Of a DNA stretch of 17,565 nt, positions 14,837 to 17,565 are shown piece after piece. A program made the position numbers and the translations under genes. Positions within the stretch are counted from its first letter, which is position 1; every line of letters begins with the position of its first letter. Source of the stretch: Bacillota bacterium (GTDB lineage: Bacteria; Bacillota; Clostridia; Christensenellales; Aristaeellaceae); NCBI GenBank assembly GCA_023402355.1, contig JAEXCG010000011.1:1-17565 (forward strand). Direction: 5' to 3'. The notes beneath the pieces were generated by a model that worked only from the letters and a program-made list of their open reading frames with translations, did no database searches and was not told the DNA's origin.

Positions 14837-15253
14837 ATGGGATTTATCAAGTGCCCGCGCTGTGAACTGAATTACATTCAGGAGGGGGAGCAGTACTGCT
14901 CCGTGTGTAAGCGGGAAATGAAGGGCGAGCTGAAGGACGACCCGTTCGAGCTGTGCTCCGTATGCAACGAAAACCCGGCGCTGCCGGGCAAGGACATGTG
15001 CCTCTTCTGCCTGAAGGAGATGGGCAAGGTGTCCGACGAGACGCCCGACGCGGAGGAGGGCGAGGAGGTCGCCGCCGGCGCCGAGCTGGAGCTCGAGGAC
15101 GTGAGCATGATGGACGAGATCACCCCCGACATCGCGACGGACATTCCGGATCGCGAGCTGGGCGAGATCGACCGCGAGCTTTCCCTGGAGGAGACGGCGG
15201 AGGAAGAAGAAGAGAGCGCGCGCCGCGAGGAAGACGAAGAGGAACCGGTCTGA
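14837..15253 (+). CDS. Double zinc-ribbon protein with an acidic tail, function unknown
   Basis: A 138-residue protein. The N-terminal 60 residues carry four Cys pairs, C6-C9 with C21-C24 and C40-C43 with C55-C58 (CPRC, CSVC, CSVC, CLFC), which should form two small zinc-binding modules. Residues 65-138 are strongly acidic, with runs of Glu and Asp ending EEDEEEPV, and probably disordered. The ATG at 14837 follows AGGGAGGA. The metallophosphoesterase begins 26 bases after its stop, so they are likely cotranscribed. The combination suggests a nucleic-acid or protein adaptor, but no specific function is recognised. Confidence 0.8.
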   Translation: MGFIKCPRCELNYIQEGEQYCSVCKREMKGELKDDPFELCSVCNENPALPGKDMCLFCLKEMGKVSDETPDAEEGEEVAAGAELELEDVSMMDEITPDIATDIPDRELGEIDRELSLEETAEEEEESARREEDEEEPV

Positions 15254-15279
15254 GGAGCAAAGGGAGGGCGTAGGAAGGC

Positions 15280-15975
15280 ATGAGAATTTTTGCGATCGCC
15301 GACCTGCACCTTCCGGGCGGAGACGTAAAGCCGATGGACGTCTTCGGTTCTCAGTGGGAAAATCACTTCGAGCGCATCAGCCGGGACTGGCGCGCGCGGG
15401 TGCAGGCGGACGACGTGGTGCTGATTCCGGGGGACACCTCCTGGGCGATGCAGCTCGACGCGGCGCTGCCCGATCTTTCGCAGATTGGCGCTCTGCCGGG
15501 GCGAAAGGTGCTTCTGCGCGGCAACCACGACTTTTGGTGGAGCTCGCTCTCGCGCCTGCGCGCGGCGCTGCCGGAGCAATTTTACGCCCTGCAAAACGAC
15601 GCGTTGCTGCTCTCCGGGGTGCTCTTCGCGGGCACGCGGGGCTGGGTGTGTCCGGGTGGGCCGGGAGAGACCGCGCAGGATCGCAAGATCTACGAGCGCG
15701 AGGTGCAGCGGCTGAGCCTGTCGCTCAGGGATGCCCGAAGGCTGTCGAAAGAGGCGCCGATCGTGGCGATGCTCCACTTTCCTCCCTTCCCGGAGCCTGC
15801 GGCGCCGACGGAGCTGACGCGGTTGCTGAGCGAATACGGCGTGGAGTACGCGGTATACGGCCATCTGCACGGGGCGAGCACCGCCCGGGCGTTCTGCGGA
15901 ACGCTCGAAAACGTGCGCTATCAGCTGGTATCCTGCGACGCGCTTGACTTTAAGCTGCACGAAATTGCATATTAG
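15280..15975 (+). CDS. Calcineurin-like metallophosphoesterase
   Basis: A 231-residue cytoplasmic metallophosphoesterase with the full motif set: Asp8 and His10 (IADLHLPG), Asp52 (IPGDTSWAM), Asn82-His83 (RGNHDFWW), a histidine in MLHFPPFP and the YGHLHG box near 200. These residues bind two metal ions and hydrolyse phosphoester bonds. The GDTSWAM box and the overall length match a widespread single-domain group in Firmicutes whose substrate is unknown. The ATG at 15280 is preceded by AGGAAGGC. It follows the zinc-ribbon gene in the same unit and ends at a perfect terminator. Confidence 0.92.
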   Translation: MRIFAIADLHLPGGDVKPMDVFGSQWENHFERISRDWRARVQADDVVLIPGDTSWAMQLDAALPDLSQIGALPGRKVLLRGNHDFWWSSLSRLRAALPEQFYALQNDALLLSGVLFAGTRGWVCPGGPGETAQDRKIYEREVQRLSLSLRDARRLSKEAPIVAMLHFPPFPEPAAPTELTRLLSEYGVEYAVYGHLHGASTARAFCGTLENVRYQLVSCDALDFKLHEIAY

Positions 15976-15980
15976 CTGCG

Positions 15981-16009
15981 AAAAGGAGCCGTGAAAACGG
16001 CTCCTTTTT
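15981..16009 (+). terminator. Perfect, probably two-way terminator after the metallophosphoesterase gene
   Basis: A 12-bp perfect stem (AAAAGGAGCCGT with ACGGCTCCTTTT), loop GAAA and a T5 run. The reverse direction also has a T4 run, so leftward transcripts could end here too. Its last T residues are shared with the -35 of the next promoter. Confidence 0.95.
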
Positions 16010-16036
16010 GATAAAATATATGTTATGATATATAAA
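16008..16036 (+). promoter_or_regulatory. Promoter of a putative small transcript upstream of mraZ
   Basis: TTGATA (16008-16013), exactly 17 bases and TATAAA (16031-16036), in an A/T-rich stretch. It is separate from the mraZ promoter nearly 300 bases downstream. Confidence 0.65.
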
Positions 16037-16085
16037 TAATAATTGCGCAACATCTACCGCGGGTATGTTCATAAAAATGACGCAA

Positions 16086-16115
16086 ATACTACATGTAGGG
16101 CGCAGACGCTGTCAA
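16086..16115 (-). promoter_or_regulatory. Possible leftward promoter inside the mraZ upstream region
   Basis: On the minus strand TTGACA (16110-16115), 18 bases and TAGTAT (16086-16091). A transcript would run about 100 nt to the two-way hairpin at 15981-16009, antisense to the putative rightward small RNA. One AAATGACGCAAA copy lies at its start, the other just behind its -35. Confidence 0.35.
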
Positions 16116-16140
16116 GTTGTAAAATATGACAAATGACGCA

Positions 16141-16167
16141 AAAACCGTTGTGTAGCAACGGTTTTTT
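16141..16167 (+). terminator. Orphan terminator with no upstream gene
   Basis: A 10-bp perfect stem (AAAACCGTTG with CAACGGTTTT), loop TGTAG and a T6 run. The nearest gene to its left already ends at its own terminator 130 bases earlier. Confidence 0.93.
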
Positions 16168-16177
16168 GCAAATAGGG

Positions 16178-16228
16178 AACGCTTTGTCGCATCCTGACGA
16201 AGAGTGAGGATGCGGCCGGGCGTTTTTC
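16178..16228 (+). terminator. Second hairpin with T-run before mraZ
   Basis: CGCATCCT (16188-16195) pairs with AGGATGCG (16207-16214), and beyond a symmetric 5 x 5 internal loop AACGC (16178-16182) pairs with GCGTT (16220-16224), followed by TTTC. A weaker stem, AGTAT/ATACT with a T7 run (16261-16282), comes next. They may insulate mraZ from upstream transcription or belong to another short transcript. Confidence 0.5.
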
Positions 16229-16292
16229 TTAATTGTGAAGAAAGTATTACGGCCCCGCACAGTATCGTCATACTCTTTTTTTCTCAAAATAC

Positions 16293-16321
16293 TTGAAAAG
16301 TGGTGGAGAGTGGTGTATAAA
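16293..16321 (+). promoter_or_regulatory. mraZ promoter with MraZ-type operator repeats in the spacer
   Basis: TTGAAA (16293-16298), 17 bases and TATAAA (16316-16321). Across the -35 and spacer run two 10-bp direct repeats, AAAAGTGGTG (16296-16305) and GAGAGTGGTG (16306-16315). They match the tandem GTGG-type boxes with about 10-bp period that MraZ binds in other bacteria. Bound MraZ would cover the promoter, which fits autorepression. Confidence 0.75.
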
Positions 16322-16373
16322 AGAGAATAGTTCCACAAAGTAGAGGGCAAGGGGCCGGGAAGGAGGATGCGTG

Positions 16374-16820
16374 ATGGCGATGGCGGACTTTGCGGGCTCC
16401 TTCGAGCACAGCCTGGACAGCAAAGGGCGCGTCATCATCCCGGTATCCTTCCGCGAACAGTTGGGTGAAAACTTTACCATTGCCCTCAACAGCGAAAATA
16501 CGGCGCTCGCGCTGTATCCGCAGACGAAGTGGGAAGAGATCAAGGCGCGCCTGTCGCAGGTGCGCAGCACGGATGTCAAGGGTATGATGTACGTCAGATA
16601 CATCATGGGCAACGCCTTTACCGGCAATATCATGGACGCGCAGGGACGCATCCTGCTGCCGCAGAAGCTGCGCAGCAAGGTCGGCCTTACGCGCGAACTC
16701 GTATTTGTCGGCATGAACGAACACGTCGAAATCTGGGATGCGGCGCGTTATCAGGCGCAGGAGGCAGAGGCGGAGCTCGACTTCGCGGACCTGCTGGCCC
16801 ATATGGAGGAGAAGTACTGA
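16374..16820 (+). CDS. mraZ: Transcriptional regulator MraZ
   Basis: A 148-residue MraZ with the two AbrB-like repeats and their signatures, DSKGRVIIP and DAQGRILLP. MraZ forms a ring-shaped oligomer, binds repeats upstream of its own gene and controls the division and cell-wall (dcw) cluster. ATG 16374 is chosen because AGGAGG lies seven bases upstream; GTG 16371 and ATG 16380 are possible. As usual it opens the cluster. Unusually, rsmH (mraW), the 16S rRNA methyltransferase gene that nearly always comes next, is absent; an FtsL-like gene follows after 75 bases. Confidence 0.95.
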   Translation: MAMADFAGSFEHSLDSKGRVIIPVSFREQLGENFTIALNSENTALALYPQTKWEEIKARLSQVRSTDVKGMMYVRYIMGNAFTGNIMDAQGRILLPQKLRSKVGLTRELVFVGMNEHVEIWDAARYQAQEAEAELDFADLLAHMEEKY

Positions 16821-16843
16821 GGCGGGAAGGAAAGTAACGGTTG

Positions 16844-16866
16844 ACCGCAGCGCCCGGCGCTGCGGT
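16844..16866 (+). repeat. Strong hairpin in the mraZ-ftsL gap
   Basis: ACCGCAGCGC, loop CCG and GCGCTGCGGT make a perfect 10-bp GC-rich stem. The sequence after it is TCTCG, so it is not a standard terminator. It sits between mraZ and the FtsL-like gene, where rsmH would be expected. Confidence 0.7.
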
Positions 16867-16895
16867 TCTCGATCGGGGGAAAGGGGAATACACTG

Positions 16896-17435
16896 ATGGC
16901 AGAGCAAGTGGGGCGCGTGCGCCGAAATGCGTACGCGTACGCCATGCCCGTCGTGGACGGCAGCAGCGCGCTTGCGCCGGAGCGTACCCCGGAAGAAACG
17001 CCTCATGAAAGCAGGCGGGAGATTCACACGCCGCAAAAACGCGGCGGCGAGGACCGAAAACGCCAGCAGATTCCGCTGTCGGCCGTCCTGATCGTCGCGC
17101 TGGCGGGCGTTCTGTGCGCGGTGTGCTTCATGTCCCTTTCGCAGATGGCCCATGCGTCCAAGCTGCAAAAGGACATCGTCGCCATGCAAAAGAGCATCGA
17201 ACAGGAAAAGAAAAACAACATGCTGCTGCGTCAGCAGCTCACCGAGGCGACGGACGGCGAGATGATCCGAAATTACGCCGTCAACAAGCTGGGCATGGTG
17301 AAGCCCTCGAGCAAGCAGGTGTTCGAGATCAGCATCACGCAGAAAATACAAGTGAATAATCCGTCAAGCACACAAGAGGACGCTCAAAAGGATAGAATCG
17401 ATTGGCTCGGCGTGCTCTTGGGACTGCTGAAGTAG
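16896..17435 (+). CDS. ftsL: FtsL-like septum-site membrane protein
   Basis: A 179-residue bitopic protein. Residues 1-58 are a polar cytoplasmic part with basic runs; one membrane helix follows (about 60-82, LSAVLIVALAGVLCAVCFMS); then a coiled coil (about 85-120, rich in Lys, Gln, Glu and Leu) and the FtsL/DivIC signature IRNYAVNKLGMVKPSSKQVF. FtsL works with DivIB and DivIC to recruit and activate the septal synthase. Sequence conservation in this family is poor; the assignment rests on topology, the LGM-x-KP motif and position between mraZ and a class B PBP gene. The C-terminal extension past 150 is a little longer than usual. ATG 16896 follows GGGGGAAAGGGG. Confidence 0.82.
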   Translation: MAEQVGRVRRNAYAYAMPVVDGSSALAPERTPEETPHESRREIHTPQKRGGEDRKRQQIPLSAVLIVALAGVLCAVCFMSLSQMAHASKLQKDIVAMQKSIEQEKKNNMLLRQQLTEATDGEMIRNYAVNKLGMVKPSSKQVFEISITQKIQVNNPSSTQEDAQKDRIDWLGVLLGLLK

Positions 17436-17461
17436 CAGCCCCTGCGGAGGGGGAATGCGGC

Positions 17462-17565
17462 TTGTTATCGCCGGGGATGACTGTACGAAAGCGTCTGATC
17501 TGGTTGCTGGTCGGGTTCTGCCTCCTTTTTCTTGCGCTGTGCGGCAGGCTCTTTCAGCTTCAGGT
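17462..17565 (+). CDS. Penicillin-binding protein, class B (FtsI/SpoVD type), N-terminus only
   Basis: A partial gene cut by the window end. It reads TVRKRLIWLLVGFCLLFLAL then CGRLFQLQ: a short basic tail, one membrane helix and the RLFxLQ stretch that starts class B PBPs. This fits the peptidoglycan transpeptidase gene that follows ftsL in dcw clusters (pbpB or spoVD). Two starts are possible: TTG 17462, eight bases after GGAGGGGG, taken here; and ATG 17477, which has no close ribosome site. FtsI and SpoVD types cannot be told apart from this fragment. Confidence 0.72.
   Translation, partial: MLSPGMTVRKRLIWLLVGFCLLFLALCGRLFQLQ

Larger units (their letters stand above)
16043..16167 (+). ncRNA. 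Candidate small RNA (or tiny-peptide mRNA) between promoter and orphan terminator
   Basis: The promoter at 16008-16036 and the terminator at 16141-16167 define a transcript of about 125 nt with no gene of normal size. Near its 5' end is a hairpin (AACA and TACC pairing with GGTA and TGTT around GCG, 16049-16069). It holds the palindrome CTACATGTAG (16089-16098) and two copies of AAATGACGCAAA (16075-16086, 16131-16142). One small frame, ATG at 16065 to TGA at 16134-16136, encodes a 23-residue basic peptide starting MFIKMTQILHV, but its ribosome site is poor. It matches no RNA family I can name. Confidence 0.35.

Noticed and set aside
16077..16130. A cyclic-di-GMP riboswitch suggested by GACGCAAA
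   Set aside because: Only that short piece agrees; the rest of the conserved core and the tetraloop-receptor parts are not there.
16069..16350. A 93-codon minus-strand frame in the mraZ upstream region
   Set aside because: It runs through a terminator and the mraZ promoter, has no ribosome site and no motif; the region is better read as regulatory.
17455..17565. An open frame from ATG 17455 right after the ribosome site
   Set aside because: Its product (MRLVIAGDDC...) matches nothing, while the neighbouring frame gives a clear PBP N-terminus with membrane helix.

Overview
The window looks like a chromosomal segment of a GC-rich, Gram-positive anaerobe of the Clostridia. A gut lineage such as Christensenellales is possible, but that placement is inference. 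The evidence is the Firmicutes-type set darA/pstA (cyclic-di-AMP receptor), holB and ricT, a mraZ-led division cluster, strong AGGAGG-type ribosome sites, a small 2[4Fe-4S] ferredoxin, and a GH112 phosphorylase for host-type galactosides. I see no phage, transposon or CRISPR signature; the window reads as core chromosome plus a little accessory metabolism.

Layout. 1-1160 (minus strand): a 5S rRNA gene with its own near-consensus promoter and no 23S beside it, preceded by a sugar-phosphate nucleotidyltransferase that ends in a strong terminator. 1342-3501: a divergent GH112 galactosyl-N-acetylhexosamine (or galactosyl-rhamnose) phosphorylase with its own promoter and terminator. 3647-6419: a two-gene unit of a three-domain Xaa-Pro aminopeptidase and a cysteine synthase. 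6496-9131: darA, holB and ricT, in the B. subtilis yaaQ-holB-yaaT order but without yaaR; ricT carries a long charged tail. 9219-9389: a monocistronic ferredoxin of 56 residues. 9547-10617: a LacI-family regulator behind a consensus promoter. 10692-13882: a CapA-fold membrane protein lacking several usual metal-site residues, a ComEA-like helix-hairpin-helix protein, a P1-family (DmpA-type) peptidase and a small unknown protein, closely packed. 13972-14688 (minus): a secreted CAP-domain protein. 14837-15975: a zinc-ribbon protein with an acidic tail and a metallophosphoesterase. 15976-16373: a 398-base gene-free region full of signals. 16374 to the end: mraZ, an FtsL-like protein and the start of a class B penicillin-binding protein.

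How the parts fit. The phosphorylase releases a sugar 1-phosphate and the divergent nucleotidyltransferase could activate one, so the pair may form a salvage step. The darA-holB-ricT block joins second-messenger sensing, replication-clamp loading and RNA-processing control in one operon. The right end is the start of the division and cell-wall cluster, but rsmH, which normally follows mraZ, is absent there.

Best candidates for something new: (1) the mraZ upstream region, which has a separate consensus promoter and an orphan terminator defining a transcript of about 125 nt, plus a 12-bp direct repeat; (2) the degenerate CapA-like protein; (3) the disordered, arginine-rich then acidic tail on RicT; (4) the nucleotidyltransferase/GH112 pairing; (5) the rsmH gap with a strong hairpin in its place.
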